A stretch of 64,000 bases of DNA from Comamonas odontotermitis (GTDB taxonomy: Bacteria > Pseudomonadota > Gammaproteobacteria > Burkholderiales > Burkholderiaceae_C), in the NCBI RefSeq assembly GCF_020080045.1, contig NZ_CP083451.1, positions 186,001-250,000 on the forward strand, given 5' to 3'. Below the pieces are notes generated by a model that had not been told where the DNA came from, searched no databases, and saw only the letters and a program-made list of their open reading frames with translations. This document shows positions 34,994 to 43,595 of this stretch, piece by piece. The translations under genes and the position numbers were made by a program. Positions within the stretch are counted from its first letter, which is position 1; each line of letters begins with the position of its first letter.

Positions 34994-35875
34994 CTAGAAA
35001 TCAAAGAAAAGCGCGGCGCTCAGTCCCTTGCGGTTGTAGTAGGGATTGCGATAGAACTGCCCGCCCACGACGTATCCCCAATCCTTTGCCAGCCACTGGC
35101 GCCACTGCAGGCTGAGTTCGGTGGATTGAAAGCCGACATGGTTGCCGCTGTCGGCGATGGCGCCGGTGGGCAGATAGCCTTCCTTGCCATGGTCGATGCG
35201 CGCCGTGAAATAGTGCTGCTTCTCGGTGCCCAGGGTCAGCGCTGCAAAGCCGCGAAAGCCATCGACCGCACCGGGGTTGGACTTGTTGTAGACCACGCCG
35301 CCTTCGGCAACCCATGCATTGGTGGAGTAGTACGCCACCGATGCGGTGACGCCGGTGTCGCGATGGACGCCGTCGCGGCTGGCAGATTTCATCAACGCCA
35401 GGCCGGTAACCCACTGCTGGGTGTCGGTCCATTTGCGGTAGATGGCAATGTCGCCCCGGTACTTGTTCTGAAAATCGGCAGAGCCCGCGCTGGCGCCGAC
35501 GGACATGTACCACCAGGGCGACAGGGTATGGGTCAGTGACAGGGCGCCGACTGTGCCACGCTCGTCGAAGTGGCGCTGGCTGGACAGATCCCAGTTCAAG
35601 GTGGTTCCGGGCTTGAGTCCTATATGGCCACGGACGAACTGGTCGTTCCAATTGCTGTTGCCACCCGTCAGCGTGGAATACCCCATGCCGACGTCCATCC
35701 GGCCACGGCGCCCGGGCTCGAAATCAGCGGATGGTGCTGGCGCTGGCGCCGCTTCGGGCGCCGTGGCTGTGGGCGCCGCAGCTTCGCCTTCTGCGGTCTG
35801 GGCGGATGAGATGCCGGGCATCCACAGACTGGCTGCGCTCAGTCCCACGAATGCAAGGGTGGTGAGATGCTTCAT
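34994..35875 (-). CDS. YaiO-like outer-membrane beta-barrel protein
   Basis: The 293-residue protein has a signal peptide (cleavage near GISSA-QT), a Pro/Ala/Glu-rich linker (residues 27-55) and then alternating amphipathic beta strands ending in the aromatic C-terminus ALFFDF typical of outer-membrane barrels. It resembles the YaiO family, whose E. coli gene lies beside a GT2 glycosyltransferase and a deacetylase gene. It is the best candidate for the exit pore of the polymer. Its ATG overlaps the TGA of the epimerase gene by four bases. Confidence 0.78.
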   Translation of the reverse strand: MKHLTTLAFVGLSAASLWMPGISSAQTAEGEAAAPTATAPEAAPAPAPSADFEPGRRGRMDVGMGYSTLTGGNSNWNDQFVRGHIGLKPGTTLNWDLSSQRHFDERGTVGALSLTHTLSPWWYMSVGASAGSADFQNKYRGDIAIYRKWTDTQQWVTGLALMKSASRDGVHRDTGVTASVAYYSTNAWVAEGGVVYNKSNPGAVDGFRGFAALTLGTEKQHYFTARIDHGKEGYLPTGAIADSGNHVGFQSTELSLQWRQWLAKDWGYVVGGQFYRNPYYNRKGLSAALFFDF

Positions 35876-37074
35876 AGTGATCGGGTGTTGGGGGTTGCGG
35901 CAGGAACGTCGTGCAGATGTCTGTGCAGGACGGCGGCAATCTGGGCACCGCTGGTTCCGTCGCCAAAGGGGTTGGCCTGCCCATGGGTGGAGGCAAGGCC
36001 GGGCAGGCGGCCATCGGCCAGAACGCTGGTTGCAGCCGATACGATGCGCTGCGGGTCGGTACCGACCAGCAATCCGCCGCCACAGGTAATGACTTCCGGG
36101 CGCTCAGTGACATCGCGCATAACCAGCAAGGGCTTGTGCAGAGACAGCCCTTCCTCCTGGATGCCTCCCGAGTCGGTGAGCAGCAGGTCGGCAGCATCCA
36201 TGATTTCCACCATGGGGGGATAGTCGAGCGGCGCGGCGAGGCGCCAGCGTTGCTGAATATCGGGCGTGCTGGCGGCATGGACGGCGCGCACGCTCTGCTG
36301 TACCAGAGGGTTCAGGTGCAGGGGCCAGATGACGGCGGCATCCGGGCATTGCTGGAGCAGAGTGGCCACCGCACTGGCGATCTGTTCCATGGGCGCGCCC
36401 CAGTTTTCGCGCCGGTGGGCGGTGACCAGAACGAGCTTGCGCAAGCCGCTGTCCAGAAACCACTGGAAGTCCGGGTTGGCGATGGGCTGGCCCGCCAGAC
36501 GCTGGGCACGTACATGCTGTGCCGCCAGCAGCACGGCATCTACCACGGTGTTGCCGACAATGGAGATCGTGCCCGGTACATTTTCCTTTTCCAGGTTGCT
36601 GCTGGCCTGGGCAGTAGGTGCAAAGTGCCAGTGGCTGACGCGGCCGATCAGGCTGCGGTTGATTTCTTCGGGAAAGGGCTCATCCATGCGTCCCGAACGC
36701 AGACCCGCTTCCACATGGCCCACGGGAATCTGTAAGAACGCGGCGGCCAGCGCCCCCATGGCAGCGCTGCTGGTGTCACCGTGGACCAAGGCAGCTGCGG
36801 GCTGCAGGCGGGAGAGCTGGGTGCCGATGGCCGACATCAACTCGCTTGCCAGGGCCGGCAAGGTGGGTACTTCGCGCTTGAGACGGATGATTTCCTCCGG
36901 CTGGATACCGAAGAATTCATACAGCGGCCAGGCCATCTCTTCGTGCTGCCCGGTATGCAGCACATGGGTCAGTATGCCCTGTTCGCGCAGTGCGAGGACA
37001 ACAGGTGCCATCTTGATGATTTCAGGGCGGGTGCCCATGATGGCGACAACGGATGAACGGGTGGATGATGTCAT
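35872..37074 (-). CDS. wecB: UDP-N-acetylglucosamine 2-epimerase (non-hydrolysing)
   Basis: The 400-residue enzyme converts UDP-GlcNAc to UDP-ManNAc. Family motifs are complete: GTRPEIIKMAPV at the N-terminus, HGDTSSA, HVEAGLRSG, PFPEEINR and TDSGGIQEEG near residue 290. The start at 37074 overlaps the stop of the deacetylase gene (ATGA), and its own stop overlaps the YaiO-like gene, so it is tightly embedded in the exopolysaccharide operon. Its presence suggests that the polymer contains ManNAc or a derivative. The symbol refers to the family. Confidence 0.9.
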   Translation of the reverse strand: MTSSTRSSVVAIMGTRPEIIKMAPVVLALREQGILTHVLHTGQHEEMAWPLYEFFGIQPEEIIRLKREVPTLPALASELMSAIGTQLSRLQPAAALVHGDTSSAAMGALAAAFLQIPVGHVEAGLRSGRMDEPFPEEINRSLIGRVSHWHFAPTAQASSNLEKENVPGTISIVGNTVVDAVLLAAQHVRAQRLAGQPIANPDFQWFLDSGLRKLVLVTAHRRENWGAPMEQIASAVATLLQQCPDAAVIWPLHLNPLVQQSVRAVHAASTPDIQQRWRLAAPLDYPPMVEIMDAADLLLTDSGGIQEEGLSLHKPLLVMRDVTERPEVITCGGGLLVGTDPQRIVSAATSVLADGRLPGLASTHGQANPFGDGTSGAQIAAVLHRHLHDVPAATPNTRSL

Positions 37075-38960
37075 GGACGACGGTGCAATACCATTATGAG
37101 TTGTTGGCCGGCTTTTGCGCGCACCAGCCAGGTCTGGTCTGTGCCTTGCACATTCGCCTCCCCGGACTGTATCTGGACGCCGGAATACCGGGCTTTGGGA
37201 ATCGACCAGGCCATGGAGGCGAGGGATTGGGGGTGGGAGGCTGTCAGGACGTCGTCGTCGCCCTGCTCCTGCAATGACCACTGCACCTGCGCCCGGCTGC
37301 TGAGAAAGTCGGCGGCCTCGGTCATCGATATGAACTGGCATTGCGCGCGGTCCGCACAGCCTTGCATGGTCTCTATATACGCCTTGACGGCCGGCAGGTA
37401 GCTGACGGCGCCGATGGGGTGAAAATAACTCAGCCGGATGGTTCGTGTCTGTTCAATGAACCGGGCAAGCTGCTGCAGCCATTGCCCGAATTCATCGACG
37501 GACATGTGCTGGAATGAGGCCTCTTCGGCTGACGCCACCTGGCCATAGGTCAGCACGGGGAATGCCCAGGCATCGGCGACCTGTCGAAACCCCAGCCACA
37601 GGCGTGTCGGAGGCATGCCCACGCTGCCGGAGGTGTAGTAGGCCTTCACCCCATGTGCAGACATCCAGTCATACACCCACAGGGGCTGGTTGCCTGTTGG
37701 TGCAGAGTATTCCTTGGGCTCCTGGCCGCCGTTGGCTTTGGTCACGGCCTGGTTGTTCAGATCCAGATATTGTTCGAAGTCGTCACCATTGCTGTCGTTG
37801 GCATTGGCGCCGAAATAGTTGTGGATCCATCCGCCATGGTTGCCGATGGTGTGGCCCTGGCTGCGCAACTTCTGAACCATCTCCTGCGCGTCAGGGTTGT
37901 GATCGAGGTCCATGCCCAGCCCGTCGCCTTCACGGTTCACATCGGGGCCGGCAGTGAAATGCATGGACTGGTGGCCATGGTCAAAGATGCCTTCGTCCTG
38001 CAGGGTATGCAGAAAGCCGATGGCCTTGCGGTCATCGTTGTGCCAGTTCAGGACCAGGGCGCCGATGCCATCGGGCGTAGCCAGCAGTGACGGCTGCCTG
38101 ACCATCTCGCTGGAGAAGTAGGCCAGGAATCCATGAAGAAAAATACCGTCGGTACGTTCGAGCAGGTAGGTGAGGGGAAGGTTGACGAACATCGCCTCGC
38201 CCTGGCCCCAGCGGTGGATGCTTGCCACCACGTTGCCGTCGGCAGACTGGAGCAGGATGCGTGGTGTCGCAGGGCGGTCTGTCTTCAGGACCGCAAAGCG
38301 CTGGGAATCCTTGGTATAGCCCGCCACAAAGCTGTCGAACTCCGGGTTGGCGCGCGCCAGGTCGGATGCGGCAATCGATGTCAGGCTGGCCGCCGCCTTG
38401 GCATTGAGATAGCGGCCTGGCGGTATACCCAGGGCTTCCATGGTGGAGGCAGAGCCCATGATTTCGTCGTAGTCGGACAGGTTCTCCTTGTACTGGTCGT
38501 AGTCGCCATAGCGCACGCCCAGCATGGCGGAAAAGCGCGCCTGCCCAGGGCTGTAGTAACCGCGTTCGTCCAGCAGGCCTCCATCCTGCACCACCATGGC
38601 CTTGCCACCGGCGTGCACCACGTCCATCAGCGTCTGCGCGGCGGCGTCGGATATGCGGCGGTGGAATGTATCCGGAATGATGACGGCTTGCTGAGCGGCC
38701 TTGGCGCCATAGTTCACCCCACGCATCCAGGTGCTGATGGACAGCGGTGTCAGAAGCACGCCGCGCTCTGCGGCCGCCTGTGTCCAGATGCTGACTTCGG
38801 GCGCATCCATGGCCATGGAGTCGGGGATCAGCAGGGTGAGGCTGCCATAGCGCTCACTGGCATGGCGGCTGGACATCTGGTGCCAGGCAATCGCTGCCAG
38901 TACACAGAGCACGGCGACGGAGGCTGCCAGCCATTGTTTCCAGGACAGGGATTTCGTCAT
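37071..38960 (-). CDS. Large NodB-type polysaccharide deacetylase, membrane-anchored
   Basis: The 629-residue protein has an N-terminal signal anchor (residues 9-27), about 260 residues resembling a Rossmann/glutamine-amidotransferase-like module, and then a NodB deacetylase domain. The metal triad is visible: Asp310 in WHNDD and the His375/His380 pair in NHGGWIH. It should remove acetyl groups from N-acetylhexosamines of the nascent polymer in the periplasm. It is much longer than simple deacetylases, resembling the multi-domain PelA/PgaB style. It lies 11 bases after the alpha-helical protein gene and overlaps the epimerase gene. Confidence 0.82.
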   Translation of the reverse strand: MTKSLSWKQWLAASVAVLCVLAAIAWHQMSSRHASERYGSLTLLIPDSMAMDAPEVSIWTQAAAERGVLLTPLSISTWMRGVNYGAKAAQQAVIIPDTFHRRISDAAAQTLMDVVHAGGKAMVVQDGGLLDERGYYSPGQARFSAMLGVRYGDYDQYKENLSDYDEIMGSASTMEALGIPPGRYLNAKAAASLTSIAASDLARANPEFDSFVAGYTKDSQRFAVLKTDRPATPRILLQSADGNVVASIHRWGQGEAMFVNLPLTYLLERTDGIFLHGFLAYFSSEMVRQPSLLATPDGIGALVLNWHNDDRKAIGFLHTLQDEGIFDHGHQSMHFTAGPDVNREGDGLGMDLDHNPDAQEMVQKLRSQGHTIGNHGGWIHNYFGANANDSNGDDFEQYLDLNNQAVTKANGGQEPKEYSAPTGNQPLWVYDWMSAHGVKAYYTSGSVGMPPTRLWLGFRQVADAWAFPVLTYGQVASAEEASFQHMSVDEFGQWLQQLARFIEQTRTIRLSYFHPIGAVSYLPAVKAYIETMQGCADRAQCQFISMTEAADFLSSRAQVQWSLQEQGDDDVLTASHPQSLASMAWSIPKARYSGVQIQSGEANVQGTDQTWLVRAKAGQQLIMVLHRRP

Positions 38961-38971
38961 CGGCTATGCGC

Positions 38972-39958
38972 TCATGGAGCAGCTGCAGGCAGCGCACTGG
39001 CGCATTGCTTGGCAATGCCCAGGTGTGCCAGGGACAGATCGACCATCGCATCCAGAACGGTCCAGCCGGTCTTTTCCTGAAACGGCCGCAGGGACGCGCG
39101 CCAGCATGCGGCTTGCAGAGGTGCAGACTGGCGCATGTTCCATGCAACCAACCCCCAGGCATAGCGATCACCGCTGCGTGCAAGCCAGGTATCGCGGTGC
39201 TGAGCCAGCCACTGGGCGGTTGCGTTGTCGGATTCCCTGACGGACAGGATGCCGGTGTTCCACAGGTAGGCGCTGGCCAGCGTATGGGGATAGAACTGGA
39301 CCTGGGCATATTCCGGAATGGCGGGCTTCCATTGCTGGCCTGTCCAGAACTGCTTGCGGATGGCCGCCGCAAGCTGGTTGGCAGGCCCTGCGGCGTGAAT
39401 GTCCGACCGCAATGCCTCATACACCTCGATGTTGTCCATCAGGTAGTACAGCTCGGTACCCGGGAAGACCCTGTATAGCTGGCTCTGCGGGTTGCGCAGG
39501 CTGGCCAGCAGCCGCTGGCTGGCCGCAATGGCCTGAGCTGCTGCCCGTCGCTGGAGGGCTGGAACCCACGCCTTTTGCAACCCCATGTTCAACATCTGGA
39601 TCGTGGTGGCTGCCATGGAGTCGTCGGCATCGGCCGCCATGCAGTTGCGCCATGTCTTGTCCGCCTCGCGGCAGAAACGGTCAAAGCCGCCATCCTTGCG
39701 CTGCCTGGGAAGCAGCCATTGAATCCATTGCGCAAATTCGGCCTGCAGCGGCGCGCTGGCCTGCATGGAAATGATGAAGCTCTTGTTGATGAAGTAGGGG
39801 TCTACCACCGGGCTGCCCAGTGTGGTGTAGTAGGCACCGTCACCGGTCGCAAAGGCGCAGAGGGCCGGTGGCTCCTCCGCGCAGGCCATGCCTGCCGCCC
39901 CCATGGCAATGCCAAGAGCGACGGAAGTGCGGGCGAACAATGCATGCAACGGCTTCAT
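38972..39958 (-). CDS. Periplasmic alpha-helical protein of the exopolysaccharide operon (possible glycoside hydrolase-like fold)
   Basis: The 328-residue product has a signal peptide (cleavage near GMACA-EE). The mature part is helix-rich with Trp/Asp/Glu-containing loops (RQRKDGGFDRFCRE, DADDSMAATTIQM, TELYYLMDNIEVYEAL), a pattern like the alpha/alpha-toroid of glycoside hydrolases and polysaccharide lyases. No family assignment is secure. Polymer-cleaving enzymes are common in synthase-dependent exopolysaccharide operons, so hydrolase or lyase activity is a reasonable guess. The start overlaps the stop of the bactofilin-like gene by ATGA. Confidence 0.72.
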   Translation of the reverse strand: MKPLHALFARTSVALGIAMGAAGMACAEEPPALCAFATGDGAYYTTLGSPVVDPYFINKSFIISMQASAPLQAEFAQWIQWLLPRQRKDGGFDRFCREADKTWRNCMAADADDSMAATTIQMLNMGLQKAWVPALQRRAAAQAIAASQRLLASLRNPQSQLYRVFPGTELYYLMDNIEVYEALRSDIHAAGPANQLAAAIRKQFWTGQQWKPAIPEYAQVQFYPHTLASAYLWNTGILSVRESDNATAQWLAQHRDTWLARSGDRYAWGLVAWNMRQSAPLQAACWRASLRPFQEKTGWTVLDAMVDLSLAHLGIAKQCASALPAAAP

Positions 39959-40908
39959 AACACCACCTGACCTGAGCGTACGGCAGACATGCTGCCATAG
40001 ACGCGAACGGATGCCAGCAGCGCAATCGACCATGCGGACACACTGCATGGCACCTGCTTGCTGCCGACCTGGCTGTTGGGCCCCAGTTGCAGGTGCTTGC
40101 CTGCACACAACGGGCCCTCGATATAGTTGTTGCCCAGCGTATCAATGTTGTCCAGTGCGAACAAGGCACCTTTGACGCAAGCTCCTTTGGCCAGGGTGAC
40201 GCTTCCATGCACCTTGACATGGCCCGTCACCACCGCCATTTCCTCGACCCGCAGGTTGCCGGTGACCACCAGTCCGCCTTGAACCACGGTGCCCGCCGGT
40301 ATCTGCAGGTCGCCATGGTGGCGTTGCTGAACGACAGTCAGGGGCATGCCATCGCCCAGGCTGTCCAGCGGAAAACCTAGGGACCGCTTCAGCGGCCAGG
40401 TGAAGATGCAGGTGGCCGACAGGCGCTGGAAGCGGCTGCCGGGCGAGAGAACGATATTGCGTACGGCGCTGCTCAGGCGTGCCAGATGCACCGGCCCCAG
40501 GCAATGGATGTTGTTGGCATGGAGAAAGTGCAGCACCATGCTGTTGGCCTGCAGCTCCACCGTATCGCTGGAGACCAGCGCCTTGATCTGAGCGCGAAAC
40601 CCCAGTACCACCGAGCGCATGGTTTTTGCCATCAGGCGCGTCTGCCCGCGCGGAATGACCAGTTGCCCACGGTCGTCCTGCTGCCACTGCGCAGTGCGTG
40701 GCATCTCTTCCAGCACAGGCAGTTGATCGACCATGCGCAACGCAGCATAGTCGGTGCGGCCATTGTCGAGATGGTCGATTTCCAGAGCGCCGGCGTCGCT
40801 GCGCGAATACAACTCCCGCAGCGCGGGGTACAGCGGAATCAGGAAGACCGCCGCTGTAACGAGTAGCCATGTGACGCCAAACAGCCAGGAGTACGGAACC
40901 TCACTCAC
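39955..40908 (-). CDS. Membrane-anchored bactofilin-like beta-helix protein
   Basis: The 317-residue protein has one N-terminal transmembrane helix (about residues 8-30), a soluble stretch, and from about residue 200 a run of short repeats with the spacing of a right-handed beta-helix (AGTVVQGGLVVTGNLRVEEMAVVTGHVKVHGSV and onward), as in bactofilins. Bactofilins polymerise and localise cell-envelope enzymes. Here it could scaffold the synthase at the membrane, or the helix could bind the polymer. Its start overlaps the glycosyltransferase stop by eight bases, pointing to joint function. Confidence 0.7.
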   Translation of the reverse strand: MSEVPYSWLFGVTWLLVTAAVFLIPLYPALRELYSRSDAGALEIDHLDNGRTDYAALRMVDQLPVLEEMPRTAQWQQDDRGQLVIPRGQTRLMAKTMRSVVLGFRAQIKALVSSDTVELQANSMVLHFLHANNIHCLGPVHLARLSSAVRNIVLSPGSRFQRLSATCIFTWPLKRSLGFPLDSLGDGMPLTVVQQRHHGDLQIPAGTVVQGGLVVTGNLRVEEMAVVTGHVKVHGSVTLAKGACVKGALFALDNIDTLGNNYIEGPLCAGKHLQLGPNSQVGSKQVPCSVSAWSIALLASVRVYGSMSAVRSGQVVL

Positions 40909-42334
40909 TGGTTGCCTCTTGCAGCGGCGTTGGCGAGGTTTGTCGGTAGCGCACGGTCTTGTCCCATTTGAACTGCCGCTTCAAGAGTCTGTCGAGCACC
41001 AGCCCGTCGAGCGTGGCCTTGGACACTGCAATCATGCTGACGACAAAGCCGGTCAGCAGCAGGGGCAGCAGGCGCAGGCGCCGCTGATGGCCATCCAGGT
41101 GCACGGCGGCGGCCACTTCGAAAAAGGCCGCAAAATTACCCACGCATGCAAAGCCGGTGGTGATCAGCAGCATCAGCAAGGCGATATTGACATTGGCATT
41201 GATGCTGTAGCCCGTGACCGTCACGATCAACGCCAGTACCCAGCCGATCAGCAGGATGGGCGACATCAGGAACACCCCGAGCAAAGCCAGGCCGTCGACG
41301 CGCTCCATCATCGTCAGGCTCTTGCGTGTGACCATCTGCTGCCAGAATTTGGCCAGCACCTGGTTGTGGCCCTTGGCCCAGCGGCCAATCTGACGAAATC
41401 GCACCGCCCAGCTCTCCGGTACTTCCTCGTAACATTCGGCATAGCCCAGGTACGCGGTTTGCCAGCCTTTGAGCAGCAGGCGGTAGGTGAGATCGGTGTC
41501 CTCGGCCAGCACATTGGGCGTCCAGCCGCCAACCTCTTTCAGCGCACTGAGGCGGATGCCGCCGACGGTGCCGCCATACTGTGCGACCGCGCCAATGTTG
41601 TAGCGCGCCTGCTGATCGACCTGGTAGCCGCCGGAGCGCTCCAGATCGAGCAACCGCGTCAGCAGGTTGACACCTGCATTCTGTGGCACCACCCGGCCCA
41701 TGACGGCGCCGATTTCGGGGTCCAGGAAAGGGGCGACCAGCTGCTTGATGATCTTCTTGCCGGGCAGATAGTCCGCATCGAAGATCACGATCAGCTCGGA
41801 CTGGCCCTGGGCCTGAACGATGCTGGTGGCATCGGCCAGCGCTGCCGCCTTGCCGGGGGGGCCGTCCTGGCGGTGGAAAAGCTGCAGGCGGCCTGGGTTG
41901 CGGTCTGCATAGCTGTCGATGATCTGGCGCGTTCCATCGGTGGAGCGGTCGTTGACCGGCATGATGGTCAGGCGATCGCGCGGGTAGTCCACGTTCAGCA
42001 GCGCCTCGATGCAGCCGGAGATGACGGCTTCTTCGTTGTGCGCAGCAATGAAAACGGTGATGTGCGGCCAGTTGGCCTGCTCGATCCCGGCGTAGATGGG
42101 TCGCTGACGCGCGAACAAGCGGTTCAGTGTGAAGGCGTAGTGCCGAAAGGTGTAGAGCGCCTCCAGCGCCACGATGACGAACAGTGCGGCCAGGCACAGG
42201 CCCAGCACCCACCCCAGCCAGTCGTAGCTTTGACCCGCTGCCCAAGGTTGGGCGTGGGCCAGTACCGGCAGCCCTCCCACGGCAAATGCGAGGACTTTGC
42301 CTACTTCAAATTTTGTTGCTTGATGTTTCAGCAC
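40901..42334 (-). CDS. Membrane glycosyltransferase family 2 polysaccharide synthase
   Basis: The 477-residue processive synthase has N-terminal hydrophobic segments (residues 12-28 and 40-62), a cytoplasmic GT2 domain and three or four C-terminal helices (about 350-455). The catalytic set is complete: Asp129 (NDRSTDG), the DAD motif at 186-188, EDTD at 279-282 and QIGRW at 315-319, as in PgaC, hyaluronan and cellulose synthases. No PilZ domain is seen. It is the first gene of the operon, preceded by an AT-rich promoter region. Substrates are inferred to be UDP-ManNAc and/or UDP-GlcNAc because of the epimerase and deacetylase in the same operon. Confidence 0.9.
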   Translation of the reverse strand: MLKHQATKFEVGKVLAFAVGGLPVLAHAQPWAAGQSYDWLGWVLGLCLAALFVIVALEALYTFRHYAFTLNRLFARQRPIYAGIEQANWPHITVFIAAHNEEAVISGCIEALLNVDYPRDRLTIMPVNDRSTDGTRQIIDSYADRNPGRLQLFHRQDGPPGKAAALADATSIVQAQGQSELIVIFDADYLPGKKIIKQLVAPFLDPEIGAVMGRVVPQNAGVNLLTRLLDLERSGGYQVDQQARYNIGAVAQYGGTVGGIRLSALKEVGGWTPNVLAEDTDLTYRLLLKGWQTAYLGYAECYEEVPESWAVRFRQIGRWAKGHNQVLAKFWQQMVTRKSLTMMERVDGLALLGVFLMSPILLIGWVLALIVTVTGYSINANVNIALLMLLITTGFACVGNFAAFFEVAAAVHLDGHQRRLRLLPLLLTGFVVSMIAVSKATLDGLVLDRLLKRQFKWDKTVRYRQTSPTPLQEATSE

Positions 42335-42487
42335 GGCATTGATAGATTAAATCACTTCAAACGAGTGAGTCAATTCTATCAATCGAATGTTAAAAATAAA
42401 TAGCTATTTCCTAAATTCCATAGGAAGTTTGCTTTTATTGACATTAGTTCTCTGCAAAAAACATCCGCAAAAGGTGTTCGAATATTG
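42335..42487 (-). promoter_or_regulatory. AT-rich upstream region of the exopolysaccharide operon
   Basis: These bases are strikingly AT-rich compared with both neighbours and lie directly before the synthase gene and after the stop of the next minus-strand gene. They most likely hold the operon promoter and regulator sites. I could not settle on one -10/-35 pair. Confidence 0.4.
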
Positions 42488-43462
42488 TTACAGTTTGATT
42501 CCTGCCTGTGCAATGATCTTCGCGTTGGCCGTGCTTTCCTTGCGCAGCAGCTCCGTGAACTCGGCGGGGCTCATCTTGAGTGGCACGTTGTCGGTGCTGC
42601 GCATCAGCTCCTGGATGCCGGGCTCGTCGAGCTGGGTCTGTATGGCCCTGGCGAGCTGGGCCACGATGGCAGGCGGCGTCTTGCCGGGCGCCATGAAGCC
42701 GAACAGCGATGTCAGATTGGCCTCGGGCACGCCCAGTTCCGCCAATGTCCTGGCCTGGGGCTGGTTGGGTGCGCGCTGGGGCCCGGTGGTGGCCAGCAGA
42801 CGCAGGGTGCCTTGCTGGAGCAGGCCGTTGATGGTGCCAAAGGGATTGCCCAGCATGATCTCGAAGTGCCCGCCCACGGCATCGTTCACGGTCTGGCCTA
42901 CACCTTTGTAAGGTACATGGATCATCTTTGCGCCTGTCCGAGCCTGGATCTGCTCGAGCATGATGTGGCCTACCGAGCCGATGCCGGACGTGGCAAAGCG
43001 GATCGTTTCCGGCTTGGCCTTGGCCTGCGCGATCAGGTCTTCCCAGCTTTTGCCGCTGAAGGCCGGCGTAGCCAGCACGTAGACGGGCGAGTACATCATG
43101 GGTGCCACGGCGGCGATCGAGGTGGCCGGGTCATAGGCCAGCTTCATCAGATGCGGCGACAAGGTGAGCGGGCTGATGGCCGACAGCGCCAGGGTGTAGC
43201 CGTCGGCTGGCGCACGGGCCACATCGCCCATGCCCAGAGTGCCGCCGGCGCCGGCCTTGTTGTCCACCACCAAGGCCTGGCCCAGGGCCTTGCCCAGGTT
43301 TTCGCACAGTTTGCGGCCCACGCTGTCGGTCACGCCGCCTGCGGCGTAGGGAATGACCACGCGGATCGGCTTGGTGGGGTAGGCATCGACAGCGAAGCCA
43401 AGGCTTGGCGCTGCGCCAAAGGCGCCGAGCGCGGAGAGGGAGAGAAAGTGGCGGCGTTGCAT
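42488..43462 (-). CDS. Bug/TctC-type periplasmic receptor 5
   Basis: The 324-residue receptor has a signal peptide with an arginine pair (MQRRHFLSLSALGAFGAAPSLGFA) and the family blocks IRVVIPYAAGGVTDSVGRKL and [27 protein letters not shown] 43462 is preceded by AAGGACGATCC; the frame stays open far upstream but there reads antisense to or out of frame with the hydratase gene. It is downstream of an enoyl-CoA hydratase gene on the same strand with a REP-like element between. Confidence 0.9.
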   Translation of the reverse strand: MQRRHFLSLSALGAFGAAPSLGFAVDAYPTKPIRVVIPYAAGGVTDSVGRKLCENLGKALGQALVVDNKAGAGGTLGMGDVARAPADGYTLALSAISPLTLSPHLMKLAYDPATSIAAVAPMMYSPVYVLATPAFSGKSWEDLIAQAKAKPETIRFATSGIGSVGHIMLEQIQARTGAKMIHVPYKGVGQTVNDAVGGHFEIMLGNPFGTINGLLQQGTLRLLATTGPQRAPNQPQARTLAELGVPEANLTSLFGFMAPGKTPPAIVAQLARAIQTQLDEPGIQELMRSTDNVPLKMSPAEFTELLRKESTANAKIIAQAGIKL

Positions 43463-43530
43463 GGATCGTCCTTTCGGGAAAGCAAAAACCTGCGCGGCAA
43501 TGCGCTGCGCAGGTTTTCGTGGTGGTTGTG

Positions 43531-43590
43531 TTGAAATGCTATTGTTTGTATAGCTACTTGCGCAATCCGTGTTTGCGCTAGTGCGATATT
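43531..43590. repeat. Degenerate REP-like element
   Basis: The sequence AAATGCTATTGTTTGTATAGC followed by TACTTGCGC and a second TTTGCGCTAG resembles the AATGCTAT...TAGCTGC...GCGC pattern of other short elements in this window. It lies between the hydratase stop and the Bug receptor start. Assignment is by eye. Confidence 0.35.
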
Positions 43591-43595
43591 GAGCG

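Noticed and set aside
34994..35875. Pel-type (PelB/PelC) assignment for the outer-membrane protein
   Set aside because: There are no TPR repeats or PelC-like lipoprotein signals; the single barrel with C-terminal aromatic strand fits the YaiO type better.
41136..42245. 369-codon alternative frame inside the glycosyltransferase gene
   Set aside because: It lies on the same strand in another frame, is Arg/Gly/Ala-rich and lacks motifs; the GT2 catalytic residues are in the annotated frame.
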